Shown: in pieces, positions 7,356-15,507 of the stretch | Numbering within the stretch: the stretch's first letter is position 1 | Layout: every line of letters begins with the position of its first letter | Virus record (IMG/VR): IMGVR_UViG_3300027763_000195 | Location: 1-27,337 of that record | Length of the DNA stretch: 27,337 bases | From: a virus | Direction: 5' to 3' (one strand) | Notes under the pieces: model-generated | What the model saw: only the letters and a program-made list of their open reading frames with translations | Databases searched by the model: none | Told to the model about the DNA's origin: nothing | Translations under genes and position numbers: made by a program

Positions 7356-8054
7356 ATGGGTAAACAGAAGAAAGAAACCTTAGCAGTTGCTTGGTGCGAC
7401 AATGGTATGGTCGATGGCAAGTTTATGGAAGGCGTAGTAGATACGCTGATAAACTCTGGTGTTGAATTCTGTGGCTCACTTAGAGCACACGGTAATCAGA
7501 TAGCACAACAGCGAGAGATGCTAGTCAATCGTTGGTATGATAATAACAAGTCTGACTGGTTGCTCTGGTTAGATTCAGATATAATGATTACTCCAGAGAA
7601 GTTCCTTAAACTTTGGAAGCGCAGAGATGCTGTAGATGTACCGCTACTAACTGGTGTGTACTTTACAAGTAATGAACCTGAACAACCATTGATGAAGCCA
7701 TTGGCTACAGTATATGAGTTTGCTGAGGCAGAGTTTGGTATAGGGATTAGACGATTAGACCCACTACCTAAAGATGCTTTTATAAAAGTAAGTGCGGCAG
7801 GAATGGGCTTTTGCCTAATGCACCGCAGCGTAATAACAAGAATTAAGAAAGCACTACCTGGAGTTCCATTCTTTACAGAGGTAGGTGCTAACAAGCAGTT
7901 CACTGGTGAGGACATCTACTTCTTTGCAGTAGTTAACAAAGCAGAGATTCCACTATGGTGTGATACAGGTGCAACTGTGGGACATATGAAACGATTTAAT
8001 ATGGACGAGAACTATTATGATGCTTTTAGCAGAGGTAAAGGTTATGCCAACTGA
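7356..8054 (+). CDS. Glycosyltransferase-like protein (GT-A fold, DxD)
   Basis: This 232-residue protein starts at ATG 7356 after a GGGGGG ribosome site. It begins with a strand (TLAVAWCDNGMVDGKFMEG) and has WLLWLDSDIMITPEKFLKLW near residues 68-87. The D-S-D within it is the metal- and nucleotide-sugar-binding DxD signature of GT-A glycosyltransferases. GAGMGF-type and FTGEDIYFF segments near residues 149 and 186 match the acceptor-side and catalytic Asp/Glu region of family-2-like enzymes; a late histidine (GATVGHMKRF) is a plausible metal ligand. It overlaps the methyltransferase-like gene by 11 bases. The pair may decorate virion proteins or host surface glycans; the substrate cannot be read from sequence. 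Confidence 0.75.
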   Translation: MGKQKKETLAVAWCDNGMVDGKFMEGVVDTLINSGVEFCGSLRAHGNQIAQQREMLVNRWYDNNKSDWLLWLDSDIMITPEKFLKLWKRRDAVDVPLLTGVYFTSNEPEQPLMKPLATVYEFAEAEFGIGIRRLDPLPKDAFIKVSAAGMGFCLMHRSVITRIKKALPGVPFFTEVGANKQFTGEDIYFFAVVNKAEIPLWCDTGATVGHMKRFNMDENYYDAFSRGKGYAN

Positions 8055-8619
8055 GTATCCTAATTGGTTTGAGATGACTGCAAAGGAAAACTTTGAGTCA
8101 CAATTACTACCGCTTGCTGGTAAATTTAATTTAAGATTCCTACAGATAGGTGCCTTTACTGGCGATGCTACTGTATGGCTAGTAGATAATGTACTAACTC
8201 AGGGCAACTCTGTTCTAGAAGATGTAGATATTTGGACTGGCTCAGATGAGCAAGAACATAAGGATATGGACTGGGAAGATGTTGAACGAGTCTATGACTC
8301 GCGGATTGCTTTTAGACCTAATGTAATTAAATACAAGATGACAAGTACAGAGTATTTAAAATCATTAGAAGAACCTACCTTTGACTTTATCTACATAGAT
8401 GGAGACCACACCGCAGAAGGTGTGCTAAGGGATGCAGTGCTTGCTTGGAGATTACTTAAACCAGGTGGGATTATTGCATTTGATGATTATCTATGGGAAG
8501 ACCCTAGAGGGATTGCTTATCAACCTAAATGGTCTATAGATACTTTTGTTGCAATAGTTAAAGATGATTCAGAAATTTTAATATCAAACTCTCAAGTATG
8601 GTTAAAGAAGAAGGAGTAA
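8044..8619 (+). CDS. Class I SAM-dependent methyltransferase-like protein
   Basis: I start the gene at ATG 8044 (MPTEYPNWFE), which overlaps the previous stop by 11 bases and follows AGAGGTAAAGG; an in-frame ATG at 8017 would only add nine unlikely residues. The 191-residue protein shows motif I as RFLQIGAFTGDATVWLVDNV (residues about 31-50), an acidic motif after strand 2 (DVDIW), and the YIDGDHTAEGVLRDAVLAW / LKPGGIIAFDDY pair, which is characteristic of the Methyltransf_24-type class I fold. These enzymes transfer methyl groups from S-adenosylmethionine, often to sugars. Its pairing with the glycosyltransferase-like gene suggests both act on one glycan. Substrate unknown. Confidence 0.75.
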   Translation: MPTEYPNWFEMTAKENFESQLLPLAGKFNLRFLQIGAFTGDATVWLVDNVLTQGNSVLEDVDIWTGSDEQEHKDMDWEDVERVYDSRIAFRPNVIKYKMTSTEYLKSLEEPTFDFIYIDGDHTAEGVLRDAVLAWRLLKPGGIIAFDDYLWEDPRGIAYQPKWSIDTFVAIVKDDSEILISNSQVWLKKKE

Positions 8620-8622
8620 CAA

Positions 8623-8868
8623 ATGGCAGGAACAGCGGGTAGTAGTTTAACTGCAGAACTTAATCGTCTTGCTAGTACAACTGGTAAGGCTGCGCAAGGC
8701 GCTGCCAATGTTTACGCTGGCACATCTGGCTTAGGAGTTGTTGCAGCCCTTAACGTTAAGGCTAGCGGTGTACGTCAACCTTCTGCATACAAAGGACTCA
8801 ACGCTATTTGCAATGAACTTGCTGGTACTACTGGTAAATCTGCGGCTGATGCATTAAGGACTATATAG
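8623..8868 (+). CDS. Small Ala/Gly/Thr-rich tail-region protein (81 aa)
   Basis: The ATG at 8623 follows the clear ribosome site AAGGAG. The protein has two similar halves: LNRLASTTGKAAQGAANVYA near the start and NELAGTTGKSAADALRTI at the end both carry an L..LA.TTGK.A.. pattern, suggesting an internal duplication. No membrane segment or enzyme motif is present. Its stop overlaps the GTG start of the adaptor-like gene. It lies at the head-to-tail gene boundary, so a small connector or tail component is possible; unidentified. Confidence 0.55.
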   Translation: MAGTAGSSLTAELNRLASTTGKAAQGAANVYAGTSGLGVVAALNVKASGVRQPSAYKGLNAICNELAGTTGKSAADALRTI

Positions 8869-9818
8869 TGACTACTCTTTCCAATATGATTGATGAAGTG
8901 TCAATGAACCTTTCAGGTTACACACTTCAGCAAGACCGTGCCACTTATATTACTGCTGCGGTAACTACTACTACCTCACCTAGTTCTGCACCTACTATTC
9001 TAACTCTTGCTTCTGCCGATAACTTAGGTAAGGGTGTTGTTGAAATTGATGAAGAATTACTTTGGATTGATAACTTTGACCGAGTTGGCAATACTGCAAC
9101 TATTGCTCCTTATGGTCGTGGCTATCTAGGTACTACTGCTGCTACTCACGCTGCCGATGCTAAGGTAACTATCTCTCCAACATTCCCGCGCTTTGCAATC
9201 AAGCGAGCAATCAACGATACCATTACCGCAATTGGTTCATCTATCTTTGCAGCCGATACAACTACAATTACATCTAATGCTGCAGTTGCAGCCTTTAGAT
9301 TACCTTCTGGCACTTCTACCACATTAAACATTCGTTCTATTCTTGCTGTTGCATATCAAGCATTAGGTGCAAGTAAAGAATGGATACCTATTCGTACTTT
9401 CCGTTTTGATGGTAATGCTAATACAACTGCATTTACTAGCGGTCAGACTATATCTATCTATGACAATATTCCTTCTGGTCGTACTATCCAAATTGCGTAT
9501 TCTACTTATCCAGTTGCGTTTGCTGATTTAGCAACAACTGCATTAACAAATGCTCAAGTTTTTGCAACAGTGACTAAACTACCAGATTCTTGCAAAGACC
9601 TAGTAATTCTTGGCGCTACCTATCGTTTGCTATCTAACTTAGACCCAGCACGTGCTTCTATGATTAGCCCACAAGCAGACGAAGTAGATGCTAAGCGTCC
9701 ATACGGTTCATCTCAATCAATTACTAAACAAATCTATGCACTCTTTAATCAACGCCTCAATGAAGAAATAAAGAAACAGCAAGACAAATATCCTATCCGT
9801 GTCCACTACTCCCTTTGA
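8868..9818 (+). CDS. Putative head-tail adaptor (neck) protein
   Basis: The start is GTG 8868, overlapping the previous TAG by one base; no better ATG exists nearby. The 316-residue protein has an N-terminal helix (TTLSNMIDEVSMNLSGYT), a beta-rich insert of a type common in phage tail/connector proteins (EIDEELLWIDNFD, APYGRGYLGTTAATHAADAK), a helix (FAIKRAINDTITAIGSS), then a region of strands. The C-terminal helical half (DSCKDLVILGATYRLLSNLD, KQIYALFNQRLNEEIKKQQD) looks like the helical core of phage adaptor or gateway proteins. Position between head genes and the fibre genes supports an adaptor role. Family not confirmed. Confidence 0.55.
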   Translation: MTTLSNMIDEVSMNLSGYTLQQDRATYITAAVTTTTSPSSAPTILTLASADNLGKGVVEIDEELLWIDNFDRVGNTATIAPYGRGYLGTTAATHAADAKVTISPTFPRFAIKRAINDTITAIGSSIFAADTTTITSNAAVAAFRLPSGTSTTLNIRSILAVAYQALGASKEWIPIRTFRFDGNANTTAFTSGQTISIYDNIPSGRTIQIAYSTYPVAFADLATTALTNAQVFATVTKLPDSCKDLVILGATYRLLSNLDPARASMISPQADEVDAKRPYGSSQSITKQIYALFNQRLNEEIKKQQDKYPIRVHYSL

Positions 9819-9829
9819 TAGGCAGATAA

Positions 9830-12499
9830 ATGACAACTAGAAAATACTCATCCCGCGCACAACAGACTACACTAGCCAGTGGTATCACCTCTGGTGATGT
9901 AACAATGACAGTAGTGTCGGGTTCAAACCTAATGGGTGGTAAGACACCTGCAGTAGGTGAAACCTATACAGTTGTCATTGACCCAGATACCTCTACTGAA
10001 GAGATAGTTGATGTCAGTAACTACGCAAGTGGTAACACACTCACTATCACTAGAGCCATTGATGGCTCAACTGGAGTAGCCCACTCTGCTGGTGCCATTG
10101 TCCGACATATGGTTATTGGTCGTGACTTAAGTGAAACTAATACACACATTGAAGCAACTACTGGACACGGTGCAACTGGTGCTGTAGTCGGTACAACTAA
10201 CACACAAACTTTAACTAACAAGACTTTAACTAGCCCTACCCTTACTACTCCAGCATTAGGCACACCTGCCTCTGGTGTACTCACAAACGCCACGGGATTG
10301 CCTCTAACGACTGGAGTTACAGGTACCCTACCTGTTGCTAACGGCGGTACTGGTATCACCTCTCTAGGCACAGGAGTGGCTACCTTCCTAGGTACACCAT
10401 CTAGTGCCAACCTTGCTGCAGCCTTAACTGATGAGACTGGTACAGGAGCAAATGTATTTGCTACTAGCCCTACTTTAGTTACTCCAGTTTTAGGAACTCC
10501 AACTTCTGCAACATTAACTAATGCTACAGGACTTCCAATATCAACTGGTGTATCTGGTCTTGGCACTGGTGTTGCCACGTTCCTTGCTACTCCTTCTAGT
10601 GCCAACTTAGCATCTGCTCTTACAGATGAAACAGGGTCTGGCGCAAATGTATTTGGTACAAGTCCTACAATTACTTCAGCAACTCTTACAACCCCTGCTA
10701 TTGGTTCTGCTGGTGGAACATTTGCTGGTTCAACTTCTGGTACAACAACCTTTAAAGCATCTGCTGTTGCTTCTGGAACTATTACCTTACCAGCCGTAAC
10801 TGGAACTGTAGTTACTACTGGTGATACTGGTTCAGTAACTGGCACAATGATTGCCAGCGATACAATTGTTAATGCTGATATAAATTCGGCAGCCGCTATT
10901 GCTTACAGTAAGTTAAACCTTAGCGGAACTATTACTTCTGCCGATTTAGTAGATGGCACTATTGTTAATGCTGATATCAACGCATCTGCTGCAATTGACT
11001 GGACTAAACTTGGTATATCTTCTACAGTATCATCTACTGAAATTGGATATGTTGATGGAGTAACATCAGCAATTCAAACACAATTAGACGCTAAACTACC
11101 TAAAACTGGTGGCACTATGTCTGGTGCTATTGCTATGGGTACTAGCAAAATTACTGGTATGGGCGACCCTACTCTTGCACAAGATGCTGCAACTAAAGCA
11201 TATGTAGATTTACAACGAGATAATCTTATTAACTCTGCTCCTGGTATTTACGATACTTTAGGTGAGATTGCCACAGCAATCCAATCTGGTGGAACATTCT
11301 ATGATTCGTTAGTACTTAAATCTGGTGCAACTATGACAGGTGCTTTAACCTTGTCAGGTGCTCCGACTGTTGACCTACACGCTGCTACTAAACTATATGT
11401 AGATGGTGTTGCTGGTTCCGCTACTGCTGCTGCAGCAAGTGCAACGGCTGCTGCTGCTTCATATGATTCATTTGATGATAGATACTTAGGTTCTAAGTCA
11501 TCTGCTCCAACACTAGACAATGACGGTAACTCTTTACTTACTGGTGCATTGTATTGGGATTCTGTCGGCAACACTATGAAAGTATGGAGTGGTTCTGCTT
11601 GGGGTTCTATATCTTCATCTGCCGCCATCTATCGCTATAAGTTTATAGCAGCAGGTGGAGAAACATCTCTATCTGGTGCTGATGCATCTTCTCAAACCCT
11701 TGCATATATCGCTGGATATGAGCAAGTATACCTTAACGGTGTACTCCTAGTTCGTACTACAGACTACACAGCAACTAACGGCACAAGCATTACAGCACTC
11801 TCAGCCCTTGTTTTAAATGACATAGTAGAGATTATTACCTTTACCGCACTTAGCGTAGTAACCGATATACCTCAATCTATAGTAGATGCTAAGGGTGATT
11901 TAATTGTAGGAACTGCTGCTGACACAGTAGGCAGACTTGCTGTTGGAACTAACGGACAAGTATTAACTGCAGACTCAACTGCTGGTACTGGTCTTGCTTA
12001 CACCACACCTATAAGTGCTTCTTCAACAACTACCTTTACTAACAAGACTGTAAGCCTTACTAGCAATACAGTTTCAGGAACTCTTGCTGAATTTAATACG
12101 GCACTATCTGGAGATGACTTTGTATCTCTTACTGGTAGCGAAACATTAACTAACAAAACTCTAACCGCACCTAAAGTTAACCTAGCCTTTAATGCACAAG
12201 CAAGTGCTTATACATTAGTAGCGGCTGACTCAGGCAAACTGGTGTCAATGTCATCTACTTCGGCAGTTGCCTTAACATTACCGCCGTCTGTCTTTGCAGC
12301 AGGTGAGCAAATAAATGTTATTGCTACAGGCGCAACCGCAGCAATGATTACAATAACTCAAGGCTCAGGTGTAACAATTCTTTCAACAGGTGCTACTGCT
12401 TCTGCTCCTAAACTTAGAGTTCAATACTCAGCAGCAACTATCATCTGTCAAACAGGTGGTGCTACTCCTACATTCTATGTGGTTGGTGATTTAGCGTAA
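9830..12499 (+). CDS. Tail fibre protein with repeated trimerising modules (889 aa)
   Basis: The protein is dominated by short Thr/Ala/Gly repeats characteristic of phage fibres. After an N-terminal domain (residues 1 to about 110, ending near [20 protein letters not shown]) come two TLTNKTLT motifs and two copies of a roughly 65-residue unit ([19 protein letters not shown], then a TDETG.GANVF.TSPT end). Next are a [19 protein letters not shown] segment near residue 403, a [19 protein letters not shown] / DAATKAYVD fibre repeat, an [15 protein letters not shown] coiled patch, a [18 protein letters not shown] strand domain, and a C-terminal beta domain ([20 protein letters not shown]). The N-terminus would attach to the tail and the distal domain face the host. 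The EIGYVDG segment recurs in the fibre at 14305. The start ATG has only a weak ribosome site (AGG). Confidence 0.85.
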   Translation: MTTRKYSSRAQQTTLASGITSGDVTMTVVSGSNLMGGKTPAVGETYTVVIDPDTSTEEIVDVSNYASGNTLTITRAIDGSTGVAHSAGAIVRHMVIGRDLSETNTHIEATTGHGATGAVVGTTNTQTLTNKTLTSPTLTTPALGTPASGVLTNATGLPLTTGVTGTLPVANGGTGITSLGTGVATFLGTPSSANLAAALTDETGTGANVFATSPTLVTPVLGTPTSATLTNATGLPISTGVSGLGTGVATFLATPSSANLASALTDETGSGANVFGTSPTITSATLTTPAIGSAGGTFAGSTSGTTTFKASAVASGTITLPAVTGTVVTTGDTGSVTGTMIASDTIVNADINSAAAIAYSKLNLSGTITSADLVDGTIVNADINASAAIDWTKLGISSTVSSTEIGYVDGVTSAIQTQLDAKLPKTGGTMSGAIAMGTSKITGMGDPTLAQDAATKAYVDLQRDNLINSAPGIYDTLGEIATAIQSGGTFYDSLVLKSGATMTGALTLSGAPTVDLHAATKLYVDGVAGSATAAAASATAAAASYDSFDDRYLGSKSSAPTLDNDGNSLLTGALYWDSVGNTMKVWSGSAWGSISSSAAIYRYKFIAAGGETSLSGADASSQTLAYIAGYEQVYLNGVLLVRTTDYTATNGTSITALSALVLNDIVEIITFTALSVVTDIPQSIVDAKGDLIVGTAADTVGRLAVGTNGQVLTADSTAGTGLAYTTPISASSTTTFTNKTVSLTSNTVSGTLAEFNTALSGDDFVSLTGSETLTNKTLTAPKVNLAFNAQASAYTLVAADSGKLVSMSSTSAVALTLPPSVFAAGEQINVIATGATAAMITITQGSGVTILSTGATASAPKLRVQYSAATIICQTGGATPTFYVVGDLA
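10232..10660 (+). repeat. Two tandem fibre repeat units
   Basis: The coding units starting at 10232 and 10466 are homologous, and a third boundary (same SPT motif) follows at 10661. The first unit is 234 bases and the second 195; the 39-base difference is a 13-residue [13 protein letters not shown]-type insertion present in the first only. Protein similarity is high while third codon positions differ, so the duplication is old rather than recent slippage. Confidence 0.75.
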
Positions 12500-13038
12500 T
12501 GACACCAATTCTAGGAATAATGGCAAGTCAGATTTCGGGGCATTTAACACCTGCCACAAACTACGAGTCTATTGCTACAACTACTTTGAGTAGCGGTTCT
12601 GGCACAATTACCTTTAGTTCGGTACCTGCCACATTCCAACATTTGCAGATACGAGGCATATATTTAGGTTCTGGAGAACCTTACATTAGATTTAATTCTG
12701 ATACAGGAAGCAATTACTCTTATCATATTCTAAGGGGCGATGGTTCTACTGTATATGCGCAAGGAGTTGCAAATTGGACATATATGCCTTTTGGTTATTA
12801 CGATACTGCCGTTACTAGCGTTCCTGCAAATTTTGTCATTGATATCTTAGATTACGCAAATACAAATAAATATAAAACTAATAGAAGTTTAAGTGGACTA
12901 GATACAAATGGCGCACAGTACGCAGATATAAGATTTAATTCAGGAAACTGGCGTAATACGGCTGCTGTATCAACAATTACAATTTCTGGAATGACATTTG
13001 GTACCTACTCATCCTTCGCACTTTACGGAGTAAAATAA
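12499..13038 (+). CDS. Putative receptor-binding / tail-tip protein, paralogue 1
   Basis: The ATG at 12499 overlaps the fibre stop (TAATG). A second ATG at 12520 is also possible. After about 20 residues the protein enters a beta domain that recurs in the next two proteins and in the C-terminus of 14305-15165. Shared elements are an opening YESIATTTLSSGSGTITFSS, then an IRFNSD strand, an ILDYANTNKYKT segment, a WRNTAAVSTITI strand and a final ALYGVK. This looks like a small jelly-roll-type domain as found in phage host-recognition proteins. No enzyme motif is seen. It probably sits at the tip of the fibre or is an alternative or accessory adhesin. Confidence 0.65.
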   Translation: MTPILGIMASQISGHLTPATNYESIATTTLSSGSGTITFSSVPATFQHLQIRGIYLGSGEPYIRFNSDTGSNYSYHILRGDGSTVYAQGVANWTYMPFGYYDTAVTSVPANFVIDILDYANTNKYKTNRSLSGLDTNGAQYADIRFNSGNWRNTAAVSTITISGMTFGTYSSFALYGVK

Positions 13039-13538
13039 TGGCTGCTGGCGCAACTTATGTATCCATAGCATCGCAAACACTTTCAAGTGCTGCATCGTCT
13101 GTGACCTTCTCTAGCATTAGCGGGGCTTATACAGATTTAATTTTAGTATTTGAAGGTGCAGCAAGCGCATCCGCTGCTAATGGATTTCAAATAAAAATAA
13201 ATGGTGCAAGTGGAAGCCTACAGTCTTATACAAGATTACAAGGCAATGGAACAACTGCAAGTTCGTCAGCAGTTACTAACGGCGACCCTGCCTGCGGAGT
13301 AATTGGTAATACAAATCGCTCAAATATAATTGTTCATATTATGAATTATTCAAATGCAACCACCTATAAGACTATGATTTCAAGATATAATTCATTAGAT
13401 TCTAGCGATGGCAGAACTGGTGCTTATGTGAATCTTACGAGGGCAACAACAGCGGTTACTTCCTTGTTGATTGATTTGACTGCAAATAATTTTATTAGCG
13501 GCTCAACCTTCTCACTCTACGGAATTGCGGCGGCGTAA
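13038..13538 (+). CDS. Putative receptor-binding / tail-tip protein, paralogue 2
   Basis: The ATG at 13038 overlaps the previous stop by one base. This 166-residue protein is a shorter paralogue of its neighbours. It opens with TYVSIASQTLSSAASSVTFS, then YTDLILVFEG in the position equivalent to FQHLQIRGIY of paralogue 1. A IVHIMNYSNATTYKTMISRY segment matches the D-Y-A-N...YKT element, and the protein ends FSLYGIAAA. The WRNTAA strand is weaker here (LTRATTAVTSLLIDL), and the middle loops differ most between copies, which is the pattern expected for loops contacting variable receptors. No membrane segment is present. Confidence 0.65.
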   Translation: MAAGATYVSIASQTLSSAASSVTFSSISGAYTDLILVFEGAASASAANGFQIKINGASGSLQSYTRLQGNGTTASSSAVTNGDPACGVIGNTNRSNIIVHIMNYSNATTYKTMISRYNSLDSSDGRTGAYVNLTRATTAVTSLLIDLTANNFISGSTFSLYGIAAA

Positions 13539-13540
13539 CT

Positions 13541-14059
13541 ATGGCAACGGCAAATACATTCGTTCAAATTGGTTCAACTGTAACGGTTGGCTCAGGCGGT
13601 GCGGCAACTATTGATTTTAATTCAATCCCTGCAACTTATACCGATTTAACTATTTTAATTTCTTCTCGGTGTGACCAAACAGGCGTTGCCCCAGTTTTAG
13701 GCAAAATTAATTTTAATGGTTCAAGCACAACTTATACTTATATGCGAGTTTATGGTGATGGTTCAAGCACTGCGTCATCTAGTGGCTCCGCAGCATATTT
13801 TGACAATGTAACGGGAAGCACAGCAACTGCAAGTACTTTTGGTAACGATGCAATTTATATTCCAAATTACGCTGGGTCAAATTACAAATCTTATTCTGTG
13901 GATACTGTTTTAGAAAATAATGGTTCAACCGCGCACACCGCTTTTTATTGTGGTTTATGGTCAAATACTGCTGCCATTACTTCAATCAGTTTATACCCAG
14001 GCACTGGTAATTATGTGCAATATACAACTGCATCACTTTACGGAATACTCAAATACTAA
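13541..14059 (+). CDS. Putative receptor-binding / tail-tip protein, paralogue 3
   Basis: The ATG at 13541 follows the previous stop by two bases. This 172-residue protein repeats the domain: TFVQIGSTVTVGSGGAATID opens it and IPATYTDLTILISSRCD is the second strand. The segment IPNYAGSNYKSYSVDT matches the Y-A-N/YK element, LWSNTAAITSISLY matches the NTAA strand, and ASLYGILKY ends it. It uses noticeably more AT-rich codons than the big fibre, as does its neighbour at 14305, hinting that the adhesin cassette has a different recent history. It ends ten bases before a chaperone-like gene with a strong AAGGAG ribosome site. Confidence 0.65.
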   Translation: MATANTFVQIGSTVTVGSGGAATIDFNSIPATYTDLTILISSRCDQTGVAPVLGKINFNGSSTTYTYMRVYGDGSSTASSSGSAAYFDNVTGSTATASTFGNDAIYIPNYAGSNYKSYSVDTVLENNGSTAHTAFYCGLWSNTAAITSISLYPGTGNYVQYTTASLYGILKY

Positions 14060-14068
14060 GGAGATATA

Positions 14069-14290
14069 ATGGTAAATAAAATAATCGTGGACTGCTCTAC
14101 TGGTATTGCTACCGAGGTGGAATTAACAGCCGAGGAAGTAGCACAACGCGAGGTAGATGCAGCCGCATACGCAATTGAACAAGCAGAACGAGAAGCAGCA
14201 GAGGCGGCTAAGGCAGATGCAAAACTCTCAGCACAAGCAAAACTTGCAGCACTCGGACTTTCAGCAGAAGAAATCGCAGCACTTAACTAA
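14069..14290 (+). CDS. Small tail-fibre-chaperone-like protein, copy 1 (73 aa)
   Basis: A strong AAGGAG precedes the ATG. The 73 residues start with a short beta-like N-terminus (NKIIVDCSTGIATEVELTAE), then a long Ala/Glu-rich helix, and end with SAQAKLAALGLSAEEIAALN. The C-terminal SAQAKLAALGL.(D/E)(D/E)E motif is shared with the protein at 15167, and the N-domain plus helix layout recalls small assembly or chaperone proteins that follow phage fibre genes. It could assist folding or trimerisation of the adjacent adhesins. Role inferred from position and form only. Confidence 0.55.
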   Translation: MVNKIIVDCSTGIATEVELTAEEVAQREVDAAAYAIEQAEREAAEAAKADAKLSAQAKLAALGLSAEEIAALN

Positions 14291-14304
14291 GCAAAGGATA
14301 ACAA

Positions 14305-15165
14305 ATGACTAAGGCAAGAGATTTAGCCAACAGCGCAGCAGCCTTCTCGGCTGTATCTGCAACAGAGTTGGGATATGTAGACGGTGTTACCTCTGCTATA
14401 CAGACACAGTTAGATGCTAAGGCAGCATCATCTACTGCAGTTACCCTTACTGGTACTCAGACGCTGACTAACAAGACACTAACCAATCCAGTAATTGCTT
14501 CGGTTGTTAACAATACATTAACTAGTACTACTGGCGATATGATTTATGCTAGTGCTGCTAATACTCCTGCTCGACTTGGTATTGGCTCATCTGCTCAGGT
14601 TCTTACTGTTGCAGGCGGTGTGCCATCGTGGGCAACGCCCGCGGGCGGCGGTGGAATGACCCAAATCCTTGCGCCAACTTCAATCGTGTCATCTCCAACG
14701 CAAAATACTTTTACAACTTCGTCAATTTCTGGTTCATATAATCAACTTGTAATTTATATTAAAGATTTTAAAGCAGATAATTATTTTGGTTTAAGCATTC
14801 GATTTAATTCAGACGCAACAGCAGATGCTTATCAATCAGCATCGCTTTATGCGAGCAATAGCGTTGCCGCTTATGGTGAATCTTATCGTGGCACTTATGG
14901 AATGATTTTTAATAATCTGTATGGAAACACCGATGATAATTTTGCAATGATTACAATTCCAAATTATGCCAACACCACTACAAGAAAAGTGGCTTATGGA
15001 AACGCCGCTTATGTTGCAGATGATACAAATTTTGCTAATCAAATTGGTGCGGTCAGTTGGAAAAATACCGCCGCAATCAGCACAATAACGCTTTACACCG
15101 TAGACAGCGGTTACTCATCGGGCAAATGGACTGGTGGCACAATTGAGATATATGGAGTGAATTAA
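14305..15165 (+). CDS. Short tail fibre with C-terminal receptor-binding-type domain, paralogue 4
   Basis: The 286-residue protein is a chimera of two known neighbours. Its first 125 residues copy fibre modules: [20 protein letters not shown] and [10 protein letters not shown] match the 889-residue fibre, then a Gly-rich hinge (ATPAGGGGM) follows. Residues 126-286 are a fourth copy of the adhesin domain found in 12499-14059, with LSIRFNSDAT, ITIPNYANTTTRKVAYG, SWKNTAAISTITLY and a final IEIYGVN. Thus the fibre stalk and the tip domain are fused here but separate upstream. This strongly supports the idea that the three preceding proteins are tip domains that act with a stalk. Confidence 0.75.
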   Translation: MTKARDLANSAAAFSAVSATELGYVDGVTSAIQTQLDAKAASSTAVTLTGTQTLTNKTLTNPVIASVVNNTLTSTTGDMIYASAANTPARLGIGSSAQVLTVAGGVPSWATPAGGGGMTQILAPTSIVSSPTQNTFTTSSISGSYNQLVIYIKDFKADNYFGLSIRFNSDATADAYQSASLYASNSVAAYGESYRGTYGMIFNNLYGNTDDNFAMITIPNYANTTTRKVAYGNAAYVADDTNFANQIGAVSWKNTAAISTITLYTVDSGYSSGKWTGGTIEIYGVN

Positions 15166-15166
15166 A

Positions 15167-15388
15167 ATGACAAAACAATATATTAACGGCATAAATGTTG
15201 AAACTGGCGAAACTTACTCGCGAGAATATACAGAAGCCGAGTACGCAGATTTTCAAGCAATTCAAGCATCCTGCGAAGTTAATGCACAAAAGAAAGCCGA
15301 CAAACTAGCCGCTAAGCAATCAGCACAGGCAAAACTTGCCGCGCTAGGATTAACAGATGATGAAGTTAAAGCAATCATCGGAGCCTGA
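15167..15388 (+). CDS. Small tail-fibre-chaperone-like protein, copy 2 (73 aa)
   Basis: The 73 residues start TKQYINGINVETGETYSREY, which forms a short N-terminal domain, then a helix, and end with SAQAKLAALGLTDDEVKAII, almost the same C-terminus as copy 1 at 14069. Like copy 1 it directly follows a receptor-binding-type gene, so each adhesin unit carries its own small partner. The ATG is one base after the previous stop. The start of a 44-residue frame overlaps its 3' end by 29 bases. Confidence 0.55.
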   Translation: MTKQYINGINVETGETYSREYTEAEYADFQAIQASCEVNAQKKADKLAAKQSAQAKLAALGLTDDEVKAIIGA

Positions 15389-15494
15389 GCAAGACAGTAC
15401 AGATATTGACTGGGCTGAACAAAATAAAATGCTTAGAGAATTAAGATGGAAGCAACGAGGAGAGCCAGTCAAGACTGTCTGGTGGTCTATTTAA
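15360..15494 (+). CDS. Possible 44-residue protein bridging to the nozzle gene
   Basis: An ATG at 15360 opens a frame of 44 codons (MKLKQSSEPEQDSTDIDWAE, ending ...GEPVKTVWWSI) that ends 13 bases before the next gene and fills the otherwise empty 119-base gap. It is charged, has three tryptophans near the end, and looks like protein rather than random translation. The first 29 bases overlap the previous gene in another frame and the ribosome site is weak (AGGA at 15348-15351). An internal ATG near 15430 is an alternative start. Unknown function; existence moderately likely. Confidence 0.45.
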   Translation: MKLKQSSEPEQDSTDIDWAEQNKMLRELRWKQRGEPVKTVWWSI

Positions 15495-15507
15495 TTAAGG
15501 AGCAGAT

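Noticed and set aside
8017-8043. Earlier in-frame ATG for the methyltransferase-like gene
   Set aside because: The ATG at 8044 has an AGAGGTAAAGG ribosome site, and the extra residues show no native features.
10232-10660. Repeats considered as CRISPR or mobile element
   Set aside because: They are coding fibre repeats in frame, with no short identical repeats separated by unique spacers.
10021-10845. Minus-strand open frame of 274 codons inside the fibre gene
   Set aside because: It mirrors the Thr/Ala/Gly codon periodicity of the plus-strand fibre; its Val/Pro/Ala-rich product has no domain features and no ribosome site.
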